A stretch of DNA of 64,000 bases from Ceriagrion tenellum (Eukaryota > Arthropoda > Insecta > Odonata > Coenagrionidae). The notes under the pieces are model-generated. The model was not told the origin of the DNA and searched no databases. It worked only from the letters and a program-made list of their open reading frames with translations. The position numbers were made by a program, and so were the translations under genes. Numbering within the stretch: position 1 is the first letter of the stretch; the number at the start of each line of letters is the position of its first letter. The stretch lies in assembly GCA_963169105.1 (NCBI GenBank), contig OY720633.1:144171200-144235199 (forward strand). Reading direction: 5' to 3'. Of this stretch, positions 21,955 to 31,905 are shown piece by piece.

Positions 21955-23726
21955 TTAATTCGATGCTCCGGGCCACCAAACTGACTGCTGCATCCGCCTC
22001 CCGCACTTAGAAATACCTAGATGTCCTGCATGGAGTCGGTCCAACATTTCTTTCCTCCATGATTCCGGGATGTAAACCCTTGTCTCCCTGACTAGTAGAC
22101 CGTCAAGGAGGGAAAGATTTGCTCACTCATGGTAGAAGCTGGTATCTTCCAACAGCATTTTCTCTTTCCGTGGCCACCCCTCTTTCACATATTTAATTAT
22201 TCGTCGAGTTCTTTCATCTCCTCGTTGCGCTTCCCATATTTCCTTCAGAAGTTTGTCACTCATTGGTGATTCCGCTTTCACTGCTTCCACGTACAATTCC
22301 ACGTCTTCATCGGTGAGAATATCACCTTCTTTAGGAGTTTTGGAGATTGAAGATCGTGAAAGAGCATCTGGCGTATACAATTTGTTTCCCGGAACATAAA
22401 TTACCTCAAAATCAAAACGCATGAGGCGCATACGGAAACGCTGCACTCGGGCAGACAATTCGCTAAGGGGTTTCGTTCCCAATAGTGCCACGAGTGGTTT
22501 ATGATTCGTACATAGAAGAAATTTATTGCCTACTAAATAATTTTCTAATTTCTCACAAGCCCAGGTGAGCGCCAATACTTCCTTTTCCAATTGGGCGTAG
22601 CATCGTTCTGTATCTGTCAAAGTCCGTGACGCAAAACATACCGCTCTCCATTCCCCATCTGACTGCTGCTGCTCTAGTTTAGCTTCCAATCCATATGACG
22701 ATGAGTCGGCTAATACTCTTGTCGGACGATTTGTTTCGTACATGGCTAATGATGGGGCACAAGTTAACCTTCGCTTGATTTCTTGAAAAGCTTTGGAGTG
22801 TTTTGCATTCCATGGCAAAGGTTCCTTTTCCCTCATCAGCTCTCTCAAGGGTTGGGTAACGTCCGCTAAGTGAGGGAGAAACTTAAGGTGATAATGCACG
22901 ATTCCAAGGAATCGACGTATTTCTGCGACCGTTTCGGGCTGCGGCAATTCTTCTCTAGCCGAAACTTTGTCGGGGTCTGGCTTGATTCCATCCTCGGCCG
23001 ATATGACATGGCCTAAGAATTTTGTCTCTGCGACACAAAATCTGCATTTCTCACGATTTAACGTGATCCCCTTTTCTCGAAGACGCTGGAGGACGGCGTT
23101 CAATCTCACATCGTGCTCCAGCTGTGTTGCTGCAAACACGAGGATGTCATCTATAACGTTGACTACTCCCTTTAAATCTGTCAATGCTTCCGACATCCGC
23201 CGTTGAAAATGCTCGCCGGCCGAAGATAATCCCATCGGCATCCGGTTAAAACAATACCTTCCAAAGGGGGTTATGAAAGTAGTTAGCGGACGGCATTCTC
23301 TCTGTAGTGGTATTTGGTAGTATCCTCTGCAAGCGTCCAATTTAGTGAAAACTTTCGCTTCCGAAGCCTTCAGCAGGGTTAGACATTCGTCCGTCCGTCT
23401 GCCTTCGGCACGACCACCATGGGCGAGCACCAATCCGTCGGTTCTTCTACCGCCGTTATTATTCCTTATCTCACCATTTTCTTTATTTCTTTCCCTACCT
23501 TTTCTTTCAATGGCAAGGGCACTCTTCTCGGCGTGGACACCGCATAGGGCACGGCTTCGTCCTTGATGCGAATGACGTATGGTTTCGGCATTCTTCCCAG
23601 GCCACGAAAAAGTTCTTGGTAGTTTTCTTCCGGATGACCAGCTGTTATTTCCCGTAGCCAAGTCAAAATTCCCAGGGATGATATAGCTGGTCGTCCCAAG
23701 AGCGGGTCTTCAACTCCATTCACCAC
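21955..23726 (-). pseudogene. Gypsy pol: reverse transcriptase, RNase H and integrase N-terminus, broken
   Basis: Reading leftwards, 23726-23466 carries the protease-RT linker and RT start, ending at a TAA after KKMVR. The same frame resumes for about 27 codons (RT fingers, with EEPTDWCSP). Another frame then picks up at FTKLDACRGYYQIPL (motif A) and continues through GLSSAGEHFQRRM, the active-site VIDDILVF (position-one Tyr replaced by Val) and LGHVIS. RNase H follows (ADSSSYGL, LEKEVLALTWACEK) and then a connector. About 25-30 codons normally found between fingers and motif A appear deleted. In-frame TGA (22,123) and TAA (21,955) stops interrupt the integrase zinc finger (LHAGHLGISK). The product would copy element RNA to DNA; this copy cannot. 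Confidence 0.88.
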
Positions 23727-23747
23727 GAAAATCTCATCCTCGTATAC

Positions 23748-24311
23748 TCAATCCTTCCAACGCAAAATAGACCGGAATTTTACTTTGGCCTGCAACCTGC
23801 TTCGATTAGGACCGCGGAGGAATGATGTGGTGTTTTCGAGTTGTATTCCCTTCAGCGTTTTGAATAATTCGGTACCGATGACGGTGACGTCCGCGCCTGT
23901 GTCGACTTTGAAGGGGATTTTCTGGTTACCGATGGCGAGTGAGACCCTCCATGGTTCTCCTCCCGTCGAAATGCTTCCCAGAAAAAAATAGTCGTTTTCA
24001 CTCTGTAGCTGCTTGTCAATTTCGGCAACCGCTTTCGTTCTGCAAATTGCTGCCCAATGTCCTTTCTTTTTACAGAGAGCGCACGCAGATTGACACGCCG
24101 GACATTGCGCGAAAATGTGCTGCGGCTTTTTCCCGCACCGAGGAAATTTGCGACCACTCACCTTCATTTGGTCGGGTGGTGCTGATGTAGGTGTTGAAGG
24201 GTGCCGTGGGGCTTTCTTCCGCACTGCGTCCACCTCCGATGATCGTGCTGGCGAAGGGGCAGTTTTACTTTCCCCCGAGTTACTCCTTATGAGCGTCTGT
24301 TGCCTGTGCAC
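23748..24311 (-). pseudogene. Gypsy Gag C-terminus (zinc knuckle) and aspartic protease
   Basis: 187-codon frame. It carries a zinc knuckle CALCKKKGHWAAIC (CX2CX4HX4C), which binds genomic RNA, then the protease flap and active-site region, FKVDTGADVTVIG, with the DTGA catalytic motif. The protease cleaves the polyprotein. The frame is shifted relative to the Gag frame upstream; the shift falls near a GA-repeat at about 24,335-24,355. The protease frame stops near 23,748, just before the RT linker. Confidence 0.85.
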
Positions 24312-24841
24312 GTCTTCTGCCTGCCTCGCCTTTGTAACTGCTCTCTCTCTAGCGTAAGATCCGGATCCAATTGTAGGGCTTCCGATAACTTGGCGTTCCG
24401 CAAACCGACTACACGACGGTCCCTCACCAATTCGTCACGCAGGGTGCCATATTTACAATTTTTAGCGAGAATATGCAGGTTCCGAACGAATTCTTCCACC
24501 GTTTCGGTCTCTCCTTGTAGGCGCTTGTTGAAACGGGCACGTTCGTAGATTACGTTTACCTTCGGGACGAAGTGCTCTTCAAATTTCCCAAAAACGATAC
24601 TATACTTCTTTTCTTCTTCCGCTGGTAGGTTGAAGGATAATAGTATGTCGTCCGCGTCGTCACCCATTGCATGAATCAATGCGTCGACTTGCTCGTCTTC
24701 CGGCTTTTTGGAAAGTCCAGACGCCCGTCTGTACCTCTCAAATCGTCGACTCCATCTTGGCCAATCTTCTGCCACAATGGAAAATGCCTGGGGTATGAAC
24801 CAGGCAGGACCTCCTATCCTTTCGAGCTGCTTATTCGCCAT
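24287..24841 (-). pseudogene. Gypsy Gag, N-terminal and capsid part
   Basis: Starts at the ATG at 24841-24839 (MANKQLERIGG), 22 nt inside the 5' LTR; the frame extends slightly upstream without another ATG. It contains WPRWSRRFERYRRASGL and a capsid-like helical region typical of Gag from short-LTR Gypsy elements, with VEEFVRNLHILAKNC near the C-terminus. It forms the virus-like particle. The frame terminates at 24287 after a frameshift, so Gag is separated from the zinc knuckle. Confidence 0.82.
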
Positions 24842-24844
24842 TTT

Positions 24845-24862
24845 CGCACACACCTGACACCA
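24845..24862 (-). promoter_or_regulatory. Primer-binding site of the Gypsy element
   Basis: The minus strand reads TGGTGTCAGGTGTGTG directly after the 5' LTR, and the plus strand therefore ends CTGACACCA, like a tRNA 3' terminus with CCA. The tRNA species is not assigned. Confidence 0.75.
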
Positions 24863-25093
24863 TGTGTTGTTGGCGCGAAATAACTAACACCAACTAATTA
24901 TCGTTTGGCCTCTTTATTAGGGACGAGCCCGAGCGAGTGCACAAGTAGGTAGTCACAGTAAAACTTCTCTCCCCTGCATGATGACATGGCCTTTTATATC
25001 TCCTCGGAATCGCTCATCGTCTGCTCCGCGTCCTTGGTGCCGCTGCCATTCCGGCGTGCCAGTTAACTGGGGCTTCCACGCGAACCCGCCACA
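24863..25093 (-). repeat. 5' LTR of the Gypsy element
   Basis: 231-bp partner of 20727-20957, with TG...CA ends. TATAAAA (plus-strand 24992-24998) and AATAAA (24913-24918) are conserved in both copies, so each LTR retains promoter and polyadenylation signals. Confidence 0.92.
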
Positions 25094-25098
25094 GATTT

Positions 25099-25667
25099 GA
25101 CCAAGTTATTTGCCTAAGGAAAGCGTTTAGTGGAAATTTATGTTTGCGGCCATTAATAGAAAACGCAATTGCAAGGAGATTGATACAGCAAAAATTCCAC
25201 TGAACATTTATTGTTTTAATTCCACAAAGGAGAATGTATTTGTTGGCTATTTATGTGAAAGAGTCGTATCTGAGAGTAGTATGAATGAGGTTACCTTTAC
25301 AAAAAGGCGATCTAAATTTAAGTTTGAGCTAGCTAATAAGAAAAGGCCTCTTTTATATGGTTTCGTGAACTTATTCGTAGGGTTACATTTGCTGAGCATC
25401 AATTAAAGGTTGATTTTAAGCTGATTTTTACACGCTAAATTTCATTTGGCTAACTTCTTACGGGTAAGTATTCTGGAAACAAAAAAATTTCTTTTTCGTA
25501 CAAGCATTGATGATGATTGAAAGAAAAAAACTCACCGTCAGAGTTTTGTGCGGCCAATGGATGACAGAAGTATGGCTTCTGTAGCAGAGGCTATTGGTAA
25601 AAATTGCGTGAGAGGATATTCTCTGCATGCCCAAATCACTTTCACGGCATTAACTAAAAAATGGATC
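25099..25667. other. Short geneless gap between two LTR insertions
   Basis: AT-rich. An 88-codon open frame at 25,140-25,406 has no recognised motif, and composition does not distinguish it from chance. Confidence 0.45.
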
Positions 25668-27059
25668 ATATTGTGACGGTAACGGTTTGACCGTCTCATG
25701 TTTCGTTTGAAGGATCCCCTCGCGTTTCGTGTTTCTTTCCACGGTGTGTTCTTTTGTTTACCCCTTCCCCTTTTCATGTGTCGGTTTGGATGGGACGAAC
25801 CACGCTCAGAGGTTGAGTGTGGCAAGGTCAGTGGAGTGAGTGATGGGCCGGAGGATATGTCCCTCCCGACCATGCAAGTGAGATGGCCCATGCCGGCCAC
25901 TGCCAGTGTCATTCAACTGCCAATGAAGGGGAACTCCCAGCTTTACCCCCCCCTACCCCCCATTTGTGTGCCCAGGGACGCCTCACCCCTCCCAGATTGG
26001 AGTATATATTGGGCCCGGGCGCACCACAACGGGGAGAATATACCGACAGCTGTTGGCGGGACGCTATGCCCGTGTGGGAAACCAGGAGCGAGGGAGAGAG
26101 AGAGAGACAGTGAGACTTCGCGAGTCAAGAGGGCTGACACAGACCACTCGTTTGCCAGTTAATGCAAGCGTGGGTGGACGCCTGTGAGTTGCAGTGCCTC
26201 CAGTCTGACCCGCGACCACAACGTCTTCGGCCGACACTAGAGGCGAGAAGCCACTTCCAGCCATCGTGCATCCTGCCGGCCCGGAAGTTGGTGCATCCAC
26301 GTCAGCCGCTCCTCTCTTGCGTCCATTCATCTGGTGTTTCCACGTAAGCCGACAACGAATCTCCATACCTCCCCTTTTTGAAGGAAAGCTGCTTCAATTA
26401 CAGGAATTTTTAGGTGTTGTGGGACTCTTGAGGCAACCCTAAGCTCCTTCACCCTAAATTCCATTACTTGTCCGACGCCTTCAAGTCAATCGTTTCGAAT
26501 CGCTGCCTATTGTGGCTCTTGCTTGTTAAACTATTTCAATCTAACTCTCCGCTGTATCCCTTGCGATACGGAAGCCCGTCACATTCAATTATAAAGTGTA
26601 ATTTTTCAAGTGTATGTCAATTGCCTGTCATTTACGGTATCACTGTCATCCATATCATTTTGTGTCATCATCCCATCACTCGTTCATGATCATAAGGGTA
26701 ATTATTATGTCTTTGCTTGGTTATTTCTATGTCATGTTTTATTTTTGAACGCCGTGGGCGTTTATTTGTGTTCTTTCTTGCGCATGCATCGTAAATGTTG
26801 CCATGTTCTGCGTCGGTCATCAAGTGCATTAAAGTGTTATCAAAATTACCAGTTTTGTGGTTCGTCCCAGTTCCTGGGAAGTTTTGCTCCCATCGTTCCC
26901 TATGGTTGACCTGTGAATATCGAACGCCTCGGGGGATCCTTAATCTTAATTTTTGGACTTCGCGGAGTATGCCCCATGTGGGTTAAAACGCGAATCACTG
27001 TGTGTGCGGCTGTCCTCCCTAAAAATTGCGGGCTGGGGGGGTCTGATCCGTTACAATAT
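25668..27059. mobile_element. Solo LTR, 1,384 bp, with 4-bp target duplication
   Basis: The element (25672-27055) starts TGTGACGG and ends CCGTTACA (7 of 8 matching as inverted ends) and is flanked by ATAT on both sides (25668-25671, 27056-27059). It is much more GC-rich than its surroundings and lacks gag or pol homology. A TATATA at 26003-26008 followed by GC-rich sequence, and a GA microsatellite at about 26,094-26,109, look like a promoter region pointing along the + strand. The likely history is recombination between the two LTRs of a former element. LTR length differs from the neighbouring Gypsy element (231 bp), so the family is different. Gypsy versus BEL/Pao cannot be decided. Confidence 0.72.
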
Positions 27060-28415
27060 GGGTAAATAGAAAAAATAATTTATGGACCCTGCAAACAATT
27101 ATACGTTACCCTTTTGATGGATGAGCAATTGACCTTTACGAGAGTTTATTTATGAACAAAATAAAGAGCAAAGTATTTTAGTGTCAAAAATTATTGTCTG
27201 TATCTTTCGCATTAATATATAGAGCCTGTTTTATAAATATTCTACTCTAATTTTTAGCATCATCCTTGTTTTCAATCCTAGAGCTCAAATCGGTTATCTT
27301 ATCCATAAAAAGCTGTGAAGTAAGTATATATTAATGATTTCCCTTGTAAATAACTCATTTGACGTACTCATGTACTCACATTGATTATATTAGCCTTGAA
27401 AGAGCAGGGATTAAAAGTTAATATTATTCACTATGTAAATAATTTGAGATTATTCGTTATGTTCAATGAGATGCAAAGCTAAAACTGTCTCGTAAATGAA
27501 GTTTAATAGTGATATAAATCCAAAGAGGTTGTATTTTGTAAACCATTTGGGTTTTACGCTCTCAAAAAGCAAACAGCACGAGTGCATAAAAATGTTCGTT
27601 TATCAACATGTAATTAATAATTAAAATTTTTCTGATCTGACTACAAATTGTGGACAGTTTACGAAAGAAACAAAGGAAGAGAGCACGAAGCAAGTAAATT
27701 CCCATCATTCGAATATTTAATTATAAAATTTTATCGGTTGTGGATGTTTTCTTTGAACCTTTCATTTACGATGCCAAATGATAAAAAATAATGCCAAATT
27801 ATGAAGATAGAACTTCCTTCAAACGATGAATTTCTCGCTGAGATGAATCGAAATTTTAAGCACAGCTCTCGAGGCACTATAACACAGAATCAAATTAACT
27901 TTTTTAGAATAAATAAATTGCTTTTGAGAGAACTGCTATGCACGGAAGAAGCATTTTCGTCGATTTCATTTCCAAGACCTTTAACCCACTTTTGCATATG
28001 TGGCTCATTTAGCTCAATTTTCAGCAATAACAGAATTTCTATGTGTAAACAATAATAACATTAAAAATTTGCCTCATCTATGAAGAAAACTTAGGTTATG
28101 AGCTAAAGTCTCATTTACCAAAGCACACTTCTACGAAGACTGCTTAGATGTAGGGCGTACCTGTCCTCCTCTGGACTGATTTTATGAGGAAATCTAGAAA
28201 TGACGGGTGGTGTGATGGAATATTTACTTCACGCTATACTATCAAAGCTAATAATTTTGTCAGAAAGAAGACGAAAAACTAAGATGAAAGATCGGGCGTC
28301 CCGGATTTTATGATTTCTAATTGCCTGATAAGACCAAAGATGGAAAATTTGAAGCATATTAAATGATATGTGAAAAGAAGAAATTATGTATGAGATTGCC
28401 GTTATATTAAGAGAG
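27060..28415. other. Geneless AT-rich stretch
   Basis: No coding sequence or repeat structure recognised. An 84-codon frame at 27,801-28,055 shows no family motif. Confidence 0.45.
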
Positions 28416-28463
28416 TTAACCCTGCAGTAGTCGCACCTCTATTTTACCACAAGCAGTCGCGCA

Positions 28464-28712
28464 TCATCTGTGAGATGACCTCTGTGTTTTTCAAATATTA
28501 AAGTACCTTTTCATTGATTTTATTTATGAAATCATGTTTTAGTCTCTCTAGAGTGTCATCAGTAACGAAAAAATTGAAAAAATATTTTTGGGAATGATAA
28601 CAACAATTGAAAAAAAATTTTAAACAGTCGTCTCGTGGTTGGCCGCGCGTCATCTCTCAAATGACCTTCCACGAAAGCTACGCGAATAGTCGCGAGTCAT
28701 CCCAGGGATGAC
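28464..28712. repeat. Left subterminal palindromes of piggyBac copy 1
   Basis: Three related palindromic motifs lie at 28464-28478 (TCATCTGTGAGATGA), 28649-28665 (GTCATCTCTCAAATGAC) and 28696-28712 (GTCATCCCAGGGATGAC), most preceded by a GCGCG-like tract. Matching motifs sit at the other end (31028-31043 and 31186-31201). They are candidates for transposase-binding sites. Confidence 0.7.
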
Positions 28713-29049
28713 TATTTGCGATGAGTTTTATTGATTTTACATATGTACAACAATAATATGTGCAATCCTTTTTTACTTAATGTTTTTCAAATTTATTTAC
28801 TCATAAGCAATGCAATTATTTTATTTCACGTTTATTTATTTGTAAAATTATACGAAAGAAGAAAAGAACACAAAATAACTGTTTTTTTTCAGGAAAAATT
28901 AAAAAGAAGAATTCATATTCCTAACAACTACTCAATAATGGATTCAAGTCTTATATATGAAATCTAATAACGGAGTTTGCAATATATAAAAGGCACTATT
29001 CTTTGTCCATTTTTTGATGTTACAAATGCTATAAGATACGCTAAGGATG

Positions 29050-30846
29050 AAAAACCAGACAATAAAATTTAGAACTTACTCACTGTCAGTATCTTGAGGC
29101 CCCTGAGGTTCAGTAAGCAAAAGAAGTTCCTCACACTTTGTGCATACTGGCCTCACATGGTCGAGGCAGAGATAGGAACCACAATTATTGCGTGAGAACT
29201 TGGTGTAACGCTTTCTCAGGAATTCTTGAGGCAGGGGTTACATCTCTTCCTTTTATCTTGAATGGCTTGCTTTTCCGATGGTCCAGCTTCATTTGTAGGC
29301 TGTGCTCCCGATCGTTCTAAACGATTTCAGTCTCTCCTGTAGAGCCACGTGGAATCCTACATTCTGAAGGCTTCTTCTTTGTAGCTCTGGTAGCACCAAA
29401 CTATGAGACAGTTGCCTCAAAAACGCCCGCCTCAAAATATTTTCTTGGGTGTTTCCAATGTAAAACACCATTGAGTTGATGCTAGCAACGTTGAGCACAG
29501 TGTAAAACACCGCCATAGGCCATCTCCGGGTACTCCGAGAAACATTGAAATTGGAACAAAGTCTGTCAACTACGTCGACACCTGATTTAGTAGCATTATA
29601 ATAAGTAATTATTTCCGGTTTTCGTGCATCACCAGATTCTTCATCAATTTTGTCGTCAAAATGCTTGCTGGACAATAGCAACACATTATTATTTTTCTTA
29701 GGGCAATAAGATACTAATGTCAAACGTTTTGAAAACCCGAATATGCTTGAGTGAAAGGAATGATTTTTAACCAATAAAATTTCTCTCAGAATAGCAGTTT
29801 TCTGTTTTCGTAATGTATCGACATAAAAGAGCTTTTCCTTTTTCAGATCCGTCAGAAGTTGAATATCTGTAAACCAGTTGTCCCCTGTAATATTTCTCCC
29901 CGTTTTGAATATAGGTTTAGCTAATCTCATTACAACATTGCGAGGCTTATCACCCACACCAAATGTACCCTCTGGCTGCTTTCCTGCATAAACCTCTAAG
30001 TTGTAAGAAAAAAATAATTTACTATCTGCCAGCACAAAGATTTACAGACCATATTTCATGGGCTTTGATGAAATAAACTGGCGAAAACTACATCGTCCTC
30101 GAAACCCAGCCAACATTTCATCTACGGTAACATTGGACCCCATGGAGTAGTGCTTCTGGCAGTTGTTGATGAAAATTTGCATAAACTCACGGATTGCTGC
30201 CTATTTGTCATTTTCTTTTCTCTCGGAACGGCATTCTTTGCAGTACAATCTGAGGCACCTCAGTAGAAACAGGAATCTTCTTTTGTTCATCACTAGATGA
30301 AATTTCTCAACTCCATCAATATGCTTCGTTCCCCAGAGTTCTTCTACATTTAATCGATTTGCGTGGGACACACCAGCTAGATATAACAGTCCGAATAAAG
30401 ATCTATTTTCAAAAGAATATGTTTTGCGTGCGTCACGTAATGTGCTTATTAGTAAAAAATACTATTTTCTCAACCATTTTTTCATTAATAAAAAGTTCCC
30501 AAGCTTCCAGGGGTGTTTTAGCATTTCTGGCTACCCCAATGACACCAGGCAGTCGAGTGATCACATTTTGGCTCGGGGTTTTTCGGCTGCCGGAGGGAAT
30601 GAGTTCCCGACGCCACTTTTTTGAATCACAATTTTTCTCATGTCCAAAATAAAACTGGAAATCATTGCAAACGTCCGCATCACAAAACTCATCATGACTT
30701 TGTTCTGTGTTCGAGTCTTCTACTCTATTTTCTGGCTCATTCTCCTCAGCATCTGTGTCACTATCTTCTTCAAACGGCTCGTCACTCACATCTTCATTGG
30801 AAAAAAGCATATGTTGTATCCTTTGCAGGTCACGATCAGTGTCCAA
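29050..30846 (-). pseudogene. piggyBac-type transposase pseudogene (copy 1)
   Basis: The N-terminus (30846-30433) is acidic, then has RLPGVIGVARNAKTPLEAW, characteristic of piggyBac-derived proteins. A one-base shift near 30,430 and stops (after ENDK, and after KPMKYGL at about 30,044) interrupt the next part, which contains VDEMLAGFRGRC with the first catalytic Asp. The frame 30035-29289 is intact for 248 codons and carries GDNWFTDIQL (51-60, second Asp) and SGVDVVDRLC (151-160, third Asp), then RRWPMAVFYTV. A cysteine-rich C-terminal zinc finger (KRCNPC, YLCLDHVRPVCTKC) is split over two further frames at about 29,070-29,260. All parts are in order; at least three shifts and two stops make it non-functional. 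Confidence 0.88.
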
Positions 30847-31185
30847 GTGAAATACATCAGGTCATTTCGGCACCAAAGAAGACGATGCTGTGGATGGAGA
30901 GCTCATTGCCAAACTTTAGCGTGCTAGAAGTTGCTCCGACTGCTTTCAAAACAAAACTAACTCGAAAACGCCAGATGTCGCGAGTTATCTAATGGATGAC
31001 TACAAAGAATAGCGTAAAGGGTGGCGTGTCATCTGAGAGATTCTAAGGGTAGTAAAAGTGCACAATGTAAACACAACATATATTTGAATACATTGTCGCT
31101 TAGAAGAGGAAAGGTGAGAAAGATAGCATGAGCCACTCTCCCCGAACTCATGCGACAGTAAAATGATGTGACTTTGTTACAAAAA

Positions 31186-31219
31186 GTCATCTCTCAGATG
31201 AGGCGCGACCGCCGCCGGG
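31186..31219. repeat. Right terminal repeat and subterminal palindrome of piggyBac copy 1
   Basis: GTCATCTCTCAGATGA (31186-31201) runs directly into the inverted terminal repeat (31200-31219). The TTAA expected outside is AAGA. Confidence 0.7.
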
Positions 31220-31287
31220 AAGAGGAAAGATTCAGTTTGCCTTAAATATCACAGCATGTTTCTCAAATATGTTCCAAGCACGTAATA

Positions 31288-31423
31288 ACCTGCTGAAAAC
31301 GTCCCCAAGGGGATATGGGGTGTCCCGAAGGGGAAATGGGATGTCCCCTTGGGGATCTCGATGGGGTCAAGGGGATCCCCATAGGGGACACCCCATGTCC
31401 TCTTGGGGACATTTCCAGCAGGT
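31288..31423. repeat. GC-rich quasi-palindrome, 39-bp arms
   Basis: Arms 31288-31326 and 31385-31423 are inverted copies with 35 of 39 matches. The spacer is itself made of GGGG/CCCC blocks (GTCCCC, AAGGGG) that can pair with each other. Both outer ends read CCTGCTG...CAGCAGG. This would form a long hairpin and has many G-runs. The family is not recognised. Confidence 0.75.
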
Positions 31424-31905
31424 GATTCGGCTCACGCCGCAGGATTCCAACTTCCGCCCTGGTGTCAAGCTTTCGCTTATGATCTGGGCTTAGGAAGAGG
31501 TGGAAGGAAAGGATGGATAGGGAAGGATAGCGGAACCGCAGCCCCTTCGAGGCCGACACCAATGAGGCGGATAGAGGTCAAAAGGACCTCTATTGGGCCT
31601 CCGCCTCCCCGAAGTGCTCGTGTTAGTTTGGTTCCCCCAAACAACAGAGACGAGTAACTGTCGGCTTCGCTTTCGCAAAAGCCTACCGCACAATCTCTGT
31701 GAACCGAGAGAGCCCGTTGCCCAAATATTTGGGATGGGGTGTCTCTCTGGCCCACTTTACGGGTTGCCGCCGTGCGGTCTGCCGACGTACGTCATAGGGG
31801 TGAGGATCACCGGACCCATGGAGGGTCAAATCGGACCAATTCTGGTCAAAATGTGAGTACATCCCACCCCTCGATAGGTCTCGACAACCCATTTCCAGCA
31901 GGGTA
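31424..31905. repeat. GC-rich unclassified repeat-like block
   Basis: About 480 bp of markedly GC-richer DNA bounded by two direct copies of CATTTCCAGCAGG (31410-31422 and 31890-31902). Several open frames cross it on both strands, but none shows a protein family motif and their products are not credible. The block begins at the palindrome and stops abruptly at AT-rich DNA, so it and the palindrome together may be one insertion. Confidence 0.45.

Larger units (their letters stand above)
20722..25098 (-). mobile_element. Ty3/Gypsy LTR retrotransposon, complete but inactivated
   Basis: Minus-strand element of 4,367 bp (20727-25093) with two 231-bp LTRs, TG...CA ends and a likely 5-bp target duplication with one mismatch (GATTC 20722-20726, GATTT 25094-25098). 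Gag, protease, RT, RNase H and integrase occur in that order, which defines Ty3/Gypsy. No envelope frame is present. The PBS side (24845-24862) reads like a tRNA 3' end with CCA directly abutting the LTR, and a polypurine tract lies against the other LTR. The LTRs differ at about 10 of 231 positions by eye, so the insertion is older than the RTE copy. Frameshifts, in-frame stops and an internal deletion in RT make it non-autonomous. Confidence 0.93.
28416..31219 (-). mobile_element. piggyBac-type DNA transposon, decayed (copy 1)
   Basis: The left end is TTAA (28416-28419) followed by CCCTGCAGTAGTCGCACCTC (28420-28439). The right end (31200-31219) is its inverted partner at 15 of 20 positions, but the right-hand TTAA is lost. 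A minus-strand transposase relic fills the middle. Palindromic TCATCT...AGATGA motifs recur just inside both ends. TTAA targets and CCC-starting ends are hallmarks of piggyBac, a cut-and-paste transposon. Frameshifts and stops show it is dead. Confidence 0.85.

Noticed and set aside
25698..26366. Several open frames of 60-154 codons on both strands
   Set aside because: They lie inside the GC-rich solo LTR, overlap one another in most frames and have no family motif.
31263..31892. Overlapping open frames on both strands with repeated Gly/Pro/Arg/Ser segments
   Set aside because: Products of the GGGG/CCCC palindrome and its GC-rich neighbour, not conserved protein.
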